Source of the DNA: Acidimicrobiaceae bacterium
Lineage (GTDB): Bacteria > Actinomycetota > Acidimicrobiia > Acidimicrobiales > Bog-793
DNA length: 38,553 bases
NCBI GenBank assembly: GCA_025464005.1
Contig: JAODBO010000116.1
Coordinates: 1 to 38,553 of the forward strand
Direction of reading: 5' to 3'
The position numbers and the translations under genes are program-made. Below the pieces are notes generated by a model, which worked only from the letters and a program-made list of their open reading frames with translations, was not told the DNA's origin and made no database searches. Below are positions 1 through 7,681 of the stretch, piece by piece. Within the stretch, counting starts at the first letter, position 1. Every line of letters starts with the position of its first letter.

Positions 1-321
1 CCGAGCGACCGGCTCCGCCGGTAACAGCACCGGCGCCAATCGTGCCACTCAGGCCTGCGCCCTCCACGCCCGACCCTCCCGCCGCTGCGCACTTGCCTCG
101 CGGGCTCTCGACGCGCTATCTCTACGGACCTTGCCGCTCTACCCGTCATCTGGGCAAGCTACCGGGTCCGGTTCGGCGCGAAATGGATCCCCACGCTCTT
201 CGAGCGCATCGCCGTCGACGACCGCCGTACCTCCGGAACGCCATAGCATCCGCCCGGAGCGGATCGCGGCCCGCGCTCTAGGCCCTGCTGGTCGCCCGCT
301 AGGGGAGACCAGGATGGCTCC
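1..321. other. No recognisable gene upstream of the IS element
   Basis: I see no credible coding region, RNA or repeat in this stretch. Short open frames exist on both strands, but their residue composition is rich in Pro, Arg and Ala, as expected for random frames in high-GC DNA. If the dehydrogenase-like gene on the other side of the insertion sequence once ran on into this DNA, I cannot identify its C-terminus here. Confidence 0.4.
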
Positions 322-329
322 ATCTAGTC
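322..329. repeat. Target-site duplication, left copy
   Basis: The octamer ATCTAGTC occurs here and again at 1439-1446. The two copies lie immediately outside the terminal inverted repeats of the IS element, as expected for the duplication made on insertion. The target contains a CTAG palindrome. Confidence 0.8.
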
Positions 330-356
330 CTTCGAGTTCACGGGTTGAGGTGACAA
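330..356 (+). repeat. IS left terminal inverted repeat
   Basis: Pairs with 1412-1438 in inverted orientation, 22 of 27 matches. The inner 16 bases are the best conserved part, with 14 of 16 matching. Confidence 0.75.
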
Positions 357-380
357 CCATCCCCCACTGAGGGGGCCACG

Positions 381-1403
381 GTGGTGAATCCTCAGGTTCC
401 TTCCACAGAGCCGGAGACCACCACCGTGACCTTGAACGAGATCATCTACCACCGGCGTGTCCGCGTGCTCGACCATGCCGGCGTCCACGGTGTGGCGTCG
501 ACGTGTCGGACGTTCGGGATCTCTCGCCAGAGCTACTACCGCTGGGCGAACCGTGCCGCCCACTACGGCCTGTCGGCACTGATGCCGAAGGCTCGCCGCT
601 CCTCCCGGCAGCCGAACTCGACTCCCGCGGACGTCGTCGAGATCGTCCTCGCCGAAGCGGTCGCCCGGCCGACGCTCGGAGCTCGCCGCCTGCTCGAGCA
701 CCTGGCCGAACGCGAGGTCGTGCTGTCGGCCTCCGGCGTGCAGCGAGTGTTGCTGCGCCACCATCTCGGGCACCGGCGTGAGCGTGTCGCCGCGCTCGCG
801 CAGATCACCGCGACAGAGACCGGACTCGTCACCGACGAGGCGCGCAACGGCCCCTTCGGGTTCTGCCACTTCGCGGCCCGACCTGGCGATCTCGTCGCGC
901 TCGACACCTTCTACGTCGGCAAGCTGAAAGGCGTCGGAGCCGTCTACCAGCTCACCGCGATCGACACCACCACCCGGTGGACGGTCGCGAAGCTGATCTG
1001 TGGCGAGAAGTCCGCCGCGGTCGCTGCGGCATTCGTCGACGAGGTGATGGGGGTCCTCGACGGCATCGGGATCGAGCTGAGGGGCGTGCTCAGCGACAAT
1101 GGTCCCGAGTTCGCCGGCAAGGAGTTCACGAGTCACATGCACGAGCTCGGGGTCACCCACCACCGCATCCCGCCTCGATCGCCGAACCACAACGCAGTCT
1201 GCGAGCGCGTGCAGGGAACGATCCTCCAGGAGTTCTATCGACCGGCTTTTCACCGCCAGCGCTTCGACACCCTCGCCGAGCTCGAGAGCCAGCTGCAGGG
1301 CTTCCTCCACCGCTACAACACCAAGCGAAGAAACCACGGCGCGTACATGGCCGGGCGCATCCCGCTGCGTGTTCTCGAAGCTCATCTAGCATCGACTCCC
1401 TGA
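381..1403 (+). CDS. IS481-family transposase (DDE integrase core)
   Basis: This 340-residue protein catalyses DNA strand transfer of its own element. Residues about 20-60 form a helix-turn-helix (GISRQSYYRWANR) typical of IS481/IS3 proteins. The rve/DDE core follows: Asp175 in LDTFYV, Asp239 in LSDNGPEF and Glu275 in NAVCERVQG. Exactly 35 residues separate Asp239 and Glu275, the expected DD35E spacing. The C-terminus has the usual YNTKRRNHGAY-type region. I chose the GTG at 381, just inside the left inverted repeat; a slightly later start is possible. No frameshift or missing catalytic residue is visible, so it is probably functional. Confidence 0.9.
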   Translation: MVNPQVPSTEPETTTVTLNEIIYHRRVRVLDHAGVHGVASTCRTFGISRQSYYRWANRAAHYGLSALMPKARRSSRQPNSTPADVVEIVLAEAVARPTLGARRLLEHLAEREVVLSASGVQRVLLRHHLGHRRERVAALAQITATETGLVTDEARNGPFGFCHFAARPGDLVALDTFYVGKLKGVGAVYQLTAIDTTTRWTVAKLICGEKSAAVAAAFVDEVMGVLDGIGIELRGVLSDNGPEFAGKEFTSHMHELGVTHHRIPPRSPNHNAVCERVQGTILQEFYRPAFHRQRFDTLAELESQLQGFLHRYNTKRRNHGAYMAGRIPLRVLEAHLASTP

Positions 1404-1411
1404 GGGTTCAT

Positions 1412-1438
1412 CTGTCACCTCGACCCGGAAACGCGAAG
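1412..1438 (-). repeat. IS right terminal inverted repeat
   Basis: Inverted partner of 330-356. The right target-duplication octamer follows directly at 1439-1446. Confidence 0.75.
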
Positions 1439-1440
1439 AT

Positions 1441-2079
1441 CTAGTCAGACCATTTCGCATACCGGTCGGAGGGAACACAGATGGTCACCTTGATGCCGTC
1501 CGTTGCTACTTCGCGGGCGAGCTGTCTACGGAGGCCTTCGAGAACCTGCTGCGTCTGATCGAGGAATCTGGGGGCGATGCCCGTCTCGTCACCAACGAAG
1601 GGAAAGGCCAAAGCGATGAGTCCACTCCCGGCATCGCGCATGTAGGGAAGCGCGAACTCCGAGACCCAGAGCGCGCCGAACAGGTTGGTCTGAATGCGCT
1701 CTGACACATCTTCCGTGCCCGAGCCGAGTCGACCTTCGTACCCCGCATTGTTGATGACGACATCGATGTGGCCGAAGGCGGCGACAACCTGTTCGACGAC
1801 CTCGCGATCTGCGGACTCATCGCTCACGTCGAGCTCGATCGGTATGACGCTGTCTCCGTGGTCCTCGAGGATCGGTCGCAGATCATCCAAGCGGTTGGCC
1901 GTCGCGACGACCCGACGGCCGAGCCGGAGTGCCGATTCGGTCAGGGCGCGGCCGACCCCTCCCGACGCTCCGGTGACGAGCCACACCGCGTCCAGGGCGA
2001 CGGCTTCAGCCAGGCGGTCGACTCTGCTCGCGTCCGAGAGAGAAGCGACGAGCGTCGCTGGAGCGTCGCGGCACCTCAC
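1441..2079 (-). CDS. Short-chain dehydrogenase/reductase-like protein, catalytic residues missing, short
   Basis: The 212-residue product has the Rossmann cofactor motif VTGASGGVGRAL near residues 35-46 and the NNAG motif (VVINNAGYEG) near 110, both typical of SDR enzymes. The active site is not conserved. The YxxxK segment normally before LEG reads LDQTQQVLEG, so neither Tyr nor Lys is present, and the usual Ser segment reads LALAFPFVG. The protein stops about 60-80 residues before a typical SDR end. Its stop codon lies inside the 8-bp target site of the IS, so the pre-insertion sequence also stopped here and the IS did not create the stop. The N-terminal 30 residues are unlike SDRs, so a later GTG start is plausible. 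It follows YceI with a 4-base gap, suggesting co-transcription. It may be a decaying gene or a nucleotide-binding protein without catalysis. Confidence 0.65.
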   Translation of the reverse strand: MRCRDAPATLVASLSDASRVDRLAEAVALDAVWLVTGASGGVGRALTESALRLGRRVVATANRLDDLRPILEDHGDSVIPIELDVSDESADREVVEQVVAAFGHIDVVINNAGYEGRLGSGTEDVSERIQTNLFGALWVSEFALPYMRDAGSGLIALAFPFVGDETGIAPRFLDQTQQVLEGLRRQLAREVATDGIKVTICVPSDRYAKWSD

Positions 2080-2083
2080 CGGT

Positions 2084-2617
2084 TCACCCCTGGCGATCGA
2101 ATCGAGCAGAGATCTCGAGCGCTGTGCTCATGTTGACCATCCCGTTCTTGCGAAACGCCACACCCCAGAGCGAACGATCAACGCTCGTCTGGGCGTGGAG
2201 CGACAGGCCCGACGCGTCGCGATCACGAACCTGTGCAACGAGCTCGAGCGGCTGGCTATTCCCGATCACGCGAAGCGTCCCGCTGAGGCGATACTTATCC
2301 GGACCAGGCTCGAGGCCACCGAGCTCGAAGACGATCTCGGCGTATCTCGCCACCGCGAAGAAGTCATCAGAGCGAAGGTGACGGTCTCGCTTCTTGTGAC
2401 CCGTGTTCACCGTCGAAGCATCGATGACGAGCTGGCCCCGGACGCTTCCACTCGGATCGACGTGTGCCTCGCCGTGCAGACCCGTGAACTTTCCCTTTAC
2501 CTTCACGAGGCCCCAGAGGCTCGAAGACCGGAAGGAGACCGATGAGCGGGAGCCGTCCAACACCCAATCCCCGGCGAACTGCGAGAGGTCGGTCATCTGA
2601 CCTGATTGCTCCGTCAT
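2084..2617 (-). CDS. YceI family protein (cytoplasmic form)
   Basis: This 177-residue protein matches the YceI/lipocalin-like family, which binds isoprenoid or amphiphilic ligands in a beta-barrel. Recognisable segments are GDWVLDGSRSSVSF at the start, DASTVNTGHKKRDRHLRSDDFF in the middle and the RSLWGVAFRKNGMV strand near the end. There is no signal peptide or membrane segment, unlike the second YceI at 7.7-8.5 kb, so it should be cytosolic. A purine-rich stretch (AAAGGACAGGG) lies just before the ATG. It is the first gene of a probable two-gene unit with the SDR-like gene. Confidence 0.88.
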   Translation of the reverse strand: MTEQSGQMTDLSQFAGDWVLDGSRSSVSFRSSSLWGLVKVKGKFTGLHGEAHVDPSGSVRGQLVIDASTVNTGHKKRDRHLRSDDFFAVARYAEIVFELGGLEPGPDKYRLSGTLRVIGNSQPLELVAQVRDRDASGLSLHAQTSVDRSLWGVAFRKNGMVNMSTALEISARFDRQG

Positions 2618-2717
2618 GTCCCTGTCCTTTCGTACTCACGAATTGGTCCGGCGCGCGGCGCCGCGGTACATCGCGCTCCCAGCAGGCACGTCGATCAGCG
2701 AGCGCTTCCCAGTCGGC

Positions 2718-3278
2718 TCACGCGGCGTGAAGAGGTGCGAGGGCGGTCGACCATGCGATGACCTGGTCGAGCATCATCTGCACGAAGGTGGCTTGCATCT
2801 CTGCAGGCTTGAACACCGAGAAGTTTTCGAAGTCCGTGAAGAGGCTCAACGCGACCTGTTGACGGACATCGGCCACTTGGAGCTCGCCCATGATGAGCCG
2901 GAGGTGCTCCACGGCCCGAGTGCCACCCACTGCTCCGTAGGAGACGAAGCCGGCAGCCTTGTTGTTCCACTCGGCGGAGAGGTAGTCGATGGCGTTCTTC
3001 AGGACGCCGGAGGTCGAATGGTTGTACTCGGGGGTAACGAAAACAAAGCCATCGAAGCCAGCGATCGTCGCAGCCCACCGCTTCGTGTGGTCGTGCGAGT
3101 ACTGGCCGAGCGACGGCGGCATCGGCTCGTCGAGGTGCGGGAGGTTGTAGTCGGCGAGATCGATCAGCTCGAACTTCGCGTCCTTGCGCTGGGACGCGAT
3201 CTCGTAGACCCACTTCGCGACGGCTTCCCCGTGGCGCCCCGGACGGGTGCTTCCGATGATGATGCCGATCTTGACCAT
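2718..3278 (-). CDS. NADPH-dependent FMN reductase (flavodoxin-like)
   Basis: This 186-residue protein opens with KIGIIIGSTRPGRHGEAVAKW, the phosphate-binding loop of the FMN reductase fold. The substrate and flavin loop TPEYNHSTSGVLKNAID lies in the middle. Such enzymes reduce FMN, quinones or azo compounds with NAD(P)H. I chose the ATG at 3278 because it has an AGGAGGG ribosome site about 12 bases upstream and the fold starts right after it; a longer frame to 3332 adds 18 unrelated residues. It is transcribed away from the MarR gene at 3476, which suggests control by that regulator. Confidence 0.88.
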   Translation of the reverse strand: MVKIGIIIGSTRPGRHGEAVAKWVYEIASQRKDAKFELIDLADYNLPHLDEPMPPSLGQYSHDHTKRWAATIAGFDGFVFVTPEYNHSTSGVLKNAIDYLSAEWNNKAAGFVSYGAVGGTRAVEHLRLIMGELQVADVRQQVALSLFTDFENFSVFKPAEMQATFVQMMLDQVIAWSTALAPLHAA

Positions 3279-3475
3279 GAGCTGAAGCCCTCCTCGTTGG
3301 CGAGCGGTGCGCTTGGTTCGTAAGCGTAGCATGACGATATCGGAGCAAGACGATCCAGATTGCAGACGAGATGCCTAGACAACGGTTCCCGGTCCATGGC
3401 CCCTATCCTGGAGCGATGGAACCGATCGCACCCCCGCTCGAGACGAGTCGGGCAGAAGGGGAGGAGCCTTGCGAC
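3279..3475. promoter_or_regulatory. Divergent intergenic region between FMN reductase and MarR genes
   Basis: This stretch of about 200 bp must hold the promoters of both divergent genes and probably the MarR operator. I could not assign a convincing palindrome or a well-spaced promoter. The alternative ATG at 3416 follows a TATCCT hexamer at 3404-3409, the arrangement of a leaderless transcript, so a longer MarR form cannot be excluded. Confidence 0.35.
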
Positions 3476-3943
3476 ATGACGCGGGCTCCCTCGGTGTTCT
3501 CCTGGGCGATCGACGTCGCCTCTCGTACGCTGCGTCAGTGGACGAGCGCGTCGATGGCCGATCTCCCCGGCGGCCCTCGTGGCTACTTTGTGCTCGCGTC
3601 CGTCGCGCAGGACCGCCCGCGCTCTCAGCTGGCGCTCGCGCTGCAGCTCGGTATCGATAAGACGGCGATGACGTACCTGCTCGACGAGCTCGAAGTGGCG
3701 GGGCTCGTCGAGCGTCGCCCCGATCCGGCCGACCGGCGCCAGCGCCAGATCGTGCTCACGCCACTCGGGCTTCACTCGCTCAGCGAGTTCGGCGACCGTT
3801 TCGAAGCTGCTGAGGATCGGTTGCTATCGTCGCTCACGTCCGCGGAGTCCGTCGCCTTCCGGGAGATGCTCGAACGAGTCGCCCGTTCAACCCGACTGGT
3901 CGCTTCTCCGTGTGCCGAGGAAGAAGAGCCGCCCTGCCCGTAG
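3476..3943 (+). CDS. MarR family transcriptional regulator
   Basis: This protein of about 155 residues is a winged-helix MarR repressor. The recognition region is QLALALQLGIDKTAMTYLLDELE and the wing is LVERRPDPADRRQRQIVLTP, both diagnostic. I chose ATG 3476 because GGAGGAG ends 9 bases upstream; upstream in-frame ATGs at 3416 and 3371 lack such a site. Divergence from the FMN reductase gene is the classical layout for a MarR repressor that senses quinones or other small electrophiles; that ligand class is inference. The C-terminus is acidic (EEEEPPCP). Confidence 0.88.
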   Translation: MTRAPSVFSWAIDVASRTLRQWTSASMADLPGGPRGYFVLASVAQDRPRSQLALALQLGIDKTAMTYLLDELEVAGLVERRPDPADRRQRQIVLTPLGLHSLSEFGDRFEAAEDRLLSSLTSAESVAFREMLERVARSTRLVASPCAEEEEPPCP

Positions 3944-4058
3944 GTCGCCCTGCCGCTCTCGGAGGAATTCTCGATCCGTCGCGGCTAATCGGAGCGGAGC
4001 TGTCCATCTTCTCGCTCCCCGTTCGTCTTAGGGGCGACCGTTCGGAGGAGGAGGAAGC

Positions 4059-4418
4059 GTGAAGTACATGGTGATGATCCGACAGGGCACGACGCCGACG
4101 CCGCTCGACCCGGAGGCCTGGGCCACGCTCACGGCAGAGCAACAGCAGGCGATCTATGCCGACTACAAGGCGATCAACGAGACGCCAGGTGTGACGCCGG
4201 GATTCGGCCTGCAGCCTCCCGAAACGGCCACCACCGTTCGCGTCGAGAACGGCAGGACGATCACCACCGACGGTCCGTTCGTCGACAGCAAGGAAGCGCT
4301 CAACGGCTACCTCATCTACGAGACCGACGATCTCGACGCGGCGATCGAGCTCGCGGCGCGCATTCCAGCAGCCCGCTTCGGAGGCGCTATCGAGGTGCGC
4401 CCGATCATGGAGTGGTAG
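4059..4418 (+). CDS. YCII-related DGPF domain protein
   Basis: This 119-residue protein starts MKYMVMIRQG and carries TTDGPFVDSKEALNGYLI, the DGPF signature of YCII-related proteins that accompany ECF42-type sigma factors. An AGGAGGAGGAAG ribosome site lies just before the ATG. The stop overlaps the GTG start of the sigma factor by 7 bases, so the two are translationally coupled. The family's biochemical role is not established; a part in controlling the sigma factor or an unknown reaction are the usual suggestions. Confidence 0.9.
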   Translation: MKYMVMIRQGTTPTPLDPEAWATLTAEQQQAIYADYKAINETPGVTPGFGLQPPETATTVRVENGRTITTDGPFVDSKEALNGYLIYETDDLDAAIELAARIPAARFGGAIEVRPIMEW

Positions 4419-5581
4419 CGCTCCTCGATGAGATCTTCCGCGACGAGTGGGGACGTGTCATCGCCGCGTTGATCAGCATCTTCGGCGACTTCGACCTCGC
4501 CGAGGAGGTGGCCCAAGAGGCGTTCGCCATTGCAGCGGAACGCTGGCCGCGCGACGGGTTTCCCAGCAACCCGCGCGCCTGGCTGGTCACGACGGCCCGC
4601 AATCGCGCCATCGACCGGATTCGCCGCGATCAGTCCCTGGCCACCAAGACGGCTCTACTTCAGGCGCACGACACCGCGGAGGCCATGACGGACGCGACGA
4701 CATTTCCGGACGAACGACTCGAGCTCGTGTTCACCTGCTGCCATCCGGCCCTGGCAATCGATGCGCAGGTGGCACTCACCCTACGAAGTGTCGGCGGCCT
4801 CAGCACTGATGAGATCGCGCGCGCCTTCTTGGTGCCCGAGCCAACGATGGCGAAGCGGCTGGTGCGGGCTAAGGCCAAGATCAAAGCAGCCGGCATTCCC
4901 TTCCGCGTCCCGCCAGACCACCTGTTGGCCGAGCGCCTCGCCGCCGTGCTAACCGTCGTCTACTTGATCTTCAACGAGGGTTACGGCGGGCGAGGTGACC
5001 TCGCAGCAGAGGCGCTGTGGCTCGGACGCGCACTCGTCGAACTTATGCCGGACGAGCCTGAGGCTCACGGTCTGCTGGCAATGATGCTCCTGCACGACTC
5101 TCGTCGCGAGGCGCGTTTTCGCGACGGCGACCTGGTAGTGCTCGCGAAGCAGGATCGCTCGCTCTGGAACACAGCGCAGATCGCCGCGGCGAGAGCGATG
5201 CTCGGCACCGCATTGACCCTCGGTGGGCGGGGTCCCTACGTGGTGCAAGCGGCGATCGCCTCGCTCCATGTCGACGAGCCGCGTGACTTGGCACAGATAG
5301 CGGCGCTCTATGGCGAGCTCGCCCGGCTCATCGACTCGCCAGTCGTCGAGCTCAACCGGGGAGTGGCAGTCGCCGAGGCACACGGTCCCGAGGCTGGCCT
5401 GCGCATCATCGACCGGCTCGCCCTCGATGACTATCGCTACCTGCACTCGACGCGCGCCGAGCTGCTAGCACGCCTCGGTCGAATGGACGAGGCCCGCGAG
5501 GCGTACCGCCGTGCGCTTGCGCTGGTCCGTGACGACGCAGAGCGGCGATTGTTCGAGCGGCGTCTGGTCGAGCTCGCCTGA
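4412..5581 (+). CDS. ECF42-type RNA polymerase sigma factor with C-terminal TPR-like extension
   Basis: This 389-residue protein directs RNA polymerase to a special promoter set. Region 2 covers roughly residues 5-75 (FGDFDLAEEVAQEAF, NPRAWLVTTARNRAIDRIRR). Region 4 covers about 110-160 (FTCCHPALAIDAQVALTLRSVGGLSTDEIARAFLVPEPTMAKRLVRAK). The remaining 220 residues form the helical, TPR-like extension typical of this group, including YLIFNEGY and LHSTRAELLARLGRMDEAREAYRRAL. Linkage to a DGPF gene matches the described ECF42 gene pair. No anti-sigma factor is encoded beside it, and the C-terminal extension is thought to serve in regulation in this group. Confidence 0.92.
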   Translation: MVALLDEIFRDEWGRVIAALISIFGDFDLAEEVAQEAFAIAAERWPRDGFPSNPRAWLVTTARNRAIDRIRRDQSLATKTALLQAHDTAEAMTDATTFPDERLELVFTCCHPALAIDAQVALTLRSVGGLSTDEIARAFLVPEPTMAKRLVRAKAKIKAAGIPFRVPPDHLLAERLAAVLTVVYLIFNEGYGGRGDLAAEALWLGRALVELMPDEPEAHGLLAMMLLHDSRREARFRDGDLVVLAKQDRSLWNTAQIAAARAMLGTALTLGGRGPYVVQAAIASLHVDEPRDLAQIAALYGELARLIDSPVVELNRGVAVAEAHGPEAGLRIIDRLALDDYRYLHSTRAELLARLGRMDEAREAYRRALALVRDDAERRLFERRLVELA

Positions 5582-5704
5582 GCCGACGCCACGGCATCTG
5601 CTACGCGCCCGCGGGATGGCTCGAAGGCGATGCGGCGCGAGGCTTCGGGGCGGCGTTCGTCACGCCATCGCGCGCGTGTTTTCCCCAGGGCGGAGGGAGT
5701 GGCC

Positions 5705-6148
5705 ATGGCAGTTCCCGCACTTCGTCACGAGACAAAGCCTGAGATGAACGAATGGGAGCCCGTCGACGAGATCGACCACCTCACTCGGCATCTCCGGTCG
5801 CTTTGGGAGGGATCAGCCATATCGCGGTCTGGCTTCATCCCTCTCGCCGACATCGAGGAGACCGACGACGCGTACATCGTGGAGCTGGACCTTCCTGGTG
5901 TACGGCGCGACGACGTGAGCGTCGAGCTTTCCGGACGACGGCTCGAGATCCGAGGCGAGCGCAAGGAGAAGGAGCGCAGCGGGGTCCTACGGGCCCGGAC
6001 GCGTCGAGTCGGGCAGTTCAGCTATGAGATCGTGTTGCCTGGCGAGGTCGACCCCGAAAAGGTGGACGCCCACATGGAGGACGGAACGTTGGTGGTGAGG
6101 GTTCCGAAAGTCTCGGCGGAGCGACCCCGGAGGATCAGCGTGACGTGA
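5705..6148 (+). CDS. Hsp20/alpha-crystallin small heat shock protein
   Basis: This 147-residue ATP-independent chaperone binds unfolding proteins. The alpha-crystallin domain runs from PLADIEETDDAYIVELDLPGV to the family end motif GTLVVRVPK. The start at 5705 follows GGCGGAGGGAG at good spacing; the frame extends upstream to 5630 without a ribosome site. The C-terminal tail PRRISVT contains the IxV-like motif used in oligomer assembly. No CIRCE or HAIR-type operator could be assigned in the 120 bases upstream. Confidence 0.92.
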   Translation: MAVPALRHETKPEMNEWEPVDEIDHLTRHLRSLWEGSAISRSGFIPLADIEETDDAYIVELDLPGVRRDDVSVELSGRRLEIRGERKEKERSGVLRARTRRVGQFSYEIVLPGEVDPEKVDAHMEDGTLVVRVPKVSAERPRRISVT

Positions 6149-6204
6149 CGACGCGCACGTGAGGACCTGCGCGGGGCACCACTAGGCGCCGGACCTTCGC
6201 GCCG

Positions 6205-7107
6205 ATGGAGCAACGACTCAAGTTCGTCTACGACCTCGTCGGGCCCCTCGCGGTGCCACCGGGAAAGATCGTCGACTTGAGCCGGGACTGCGACCCGGGC
6301 AACACCGATGGGCTGACAACCAAGCAGGAGGCGAGCGACCGGCTGGCCGAGGGTATCGCCATGCTCGTCGACTACCAGAACCGACTCGCAGCCCAGGACG
6401 CCTTCGGCGTTCTAGTCGTCCTCCAGGGTCTGGACGCTGCCGGCAAGGACAGCACGATCAAGCACGTCATGAGCGGCCTCAATCCCCAAGGGGTCGCGGT
6501 CCACAGCTTCAAGCAGCCCTCGGTCGAGGAGCTCAGTCACGACTTCCTCTGGCGCTACCAGACGTCGCTCCCCGGACGCGGCCGGATCGGTATCTACAAT
6601 CGATCCCACTACGAAGAGGTGCTCGTGGTAAGGGTCCACCCCGAGTTGCTCGCCTCCGAGAACGTGCCGGTCGGCGCGGCGTCCGAGAATCTCTGGAAGC
6701 GGCGTTACCGTGCGATCAACGACTGGGAGCACTACGTCGTCGACAATGGGATCCGGATCGTGAAGGTCTTCCTCAACCTCTCCCGAACCGAGCAGGCCAA
6801 ACGCTTCCTTGCGCGAATCGACGACCCGGAGAAGAATTGGAAGTTCTCCGAGAGCGACATCCGTGAACGCCGCTTCTGGGACGACTACCAGCACGCCTTC
6901 AACCAGATGCTCATCCACACGAGCACGCAGTGGGCGCCGTGGTACGTAGTGCCCGCCGATCGCAAGTGGTTCGCCCGCCTCGCGACCGCGGCCATCCTCG
7001 CCCGCGCCCTCGTCGAGATCGACCCCCAGTACCCCCGCTTGGGACCCGATGCCCTTCAAGAGATGTCCAAAGCTCGATCCGAGCTGCTCGTCGAGCTCGG
7101 CCGCTGA
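6205..7107 (+). CDS. ppk2: Polyphosphate kinase 2 family protein (PPK2)
   Basis: This 300-residue enzyme transfers phosphate between polyphosphate and nucleotides. The Walker A-like loop GLDAAGKDS spans residues 75-83, with Lys81 as the key lysine. The second conserved block GIYNRSHYEEVLVVRVHP starts at residue 129. WKRRYRAINDWE and the lid region ERRFWDDYQHAF also match the family. The single-domain length fits PPK2 class I/III enzymes that use polyphosphate to phosphorylate NDP or AMP; I cannot settle the class by eye. It lies 56 bases after hsp20, so both may belong to a stress-linked unit. Confidence 0.92.
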   Translation: MEQRLKFVYDLVGPLAVPPGKIVDLSRDCDPGNTDGLTTKQEASDRLAEGIAMLVDYQNRLAAQDAFGVLVVLQGLDAAGKDSTIKHVMSGLNPQGVAVHSFKQPSVEELSHDFLWRYQTSLPGRGRIGIYNRSHYEEVLVVRVHPELLASENVPVGAASENLWKRRYRAINDWEHYVVDNGIRIVKVFLNLSRTEQAKRFLARIDDPEKNWKFSESDIRERRFWDDYQHAFNQMLIHTSTQWAPWYVVPADRKWFARLATAAILARALVEIDPQYPRLGPDALQEMSKARSELLVELGR

Positions 7108-7172
7108 GGCACCTCCGGCCGCTGAGCCGTTGGTGGACGCCGCCGACGCCGCGTGGCTATCGAACACCATGA

Positions 7173-7600
7173 CTCGGTCCCGACTTTCTGCCCGGTCTGA
7201 CGCTCGCGCCGGCCGCGCTGCCGGCTCAGATGGGTACCGCCCGGCTGGCGGGCCTGCCGGCGATGGACCGGCTCCACGCCCTCATCGCCGGATCGGTGCC
7301 CTACGCCCTGAGCGGCACGAGCCCACACTTGTCCGTCGGGCGCGGAGTCCACCATCGCTCCTCTGCTCGCCGCCGGAGCAACCTCGACCGCGCGAAATAG
7401 GAACGACCGGCAACGTCACGGTGATGGCGAGTGCTGCCTCGTTGATCGGACTGTTCTAAATCGTCATCGGTCTCCTGCATGCGGGCCAGTGGATCTCCGA
7501 GGTGCTGTCTGTCCCGATCCTCAGCGGAGTCCTCGCCGGCATCGCGATCGAGCTCATCGTCCGCCAACTGCCGGTCATGCTCGGTAACGCCGCGGTGCCA
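7173..7600 (+). pseudogene. SulP-family anion transporter, N-terminal remnant
   Basis: Three reading frames in succession resemble one SulP sulfate/bicarbonate permease. From about 7182 the frame reads DFLPGLTLAPAALPAQM and AGLPAMDRLHALIAGSVPYALSG, up to TSPHLSVG. Near 7341 the frame shifts and continues AESTIAPLLAAGATS. A second shift near 7410 leads to ASAASLIGLF, an in-frame TAA at 7457-7459, then IVIGLLHAGQWISEVLSVP and ILSGVLAGIAIELIVRQLP. Similarity ends near 7600; about 400 further residues of a normal SulP protein are missing. Two frameshifts, a stop and a 3' truncation make it non-functional. Confidence 0.8.
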
Positions 7601-7681
7601 GTACCACGACCGGCGGGCTTCGCACGGCTGTTCCGGCCGTACGCACGGAAGATGGTGATGCGGTCATCAGAAGAGGACCCG

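Larger units (their letters stand above)
330..1438 (+). mobile_element. IS481-like insertion sequence, complete, 1109 bp
   Basis: A single transposase gene is bounded by imperfect 27-bp terminal inverted repeats at 330-356 and 1412-1438, with 22 of 27 positions matching by my alignment. Both ends carry a core of the form GAGGTGACA. An 8-bp direct repeat, ATCTAGTC, flanks the element at 322-329 and 1439-1446. Size, single ORF and DDE arrangement fit the IS481 family; IS3-family elements normally use two overlapping frames. Intact ends plus an intact duplication suggest a fairly recent insertion by a possibly active copy. Confidence 0.85.

Noticed and set aside
324..1385. 353-codon frame antisense to the transposase
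   Set aside because: It has no recognisable motifs, and the sense frame has a full DD35E transposase.
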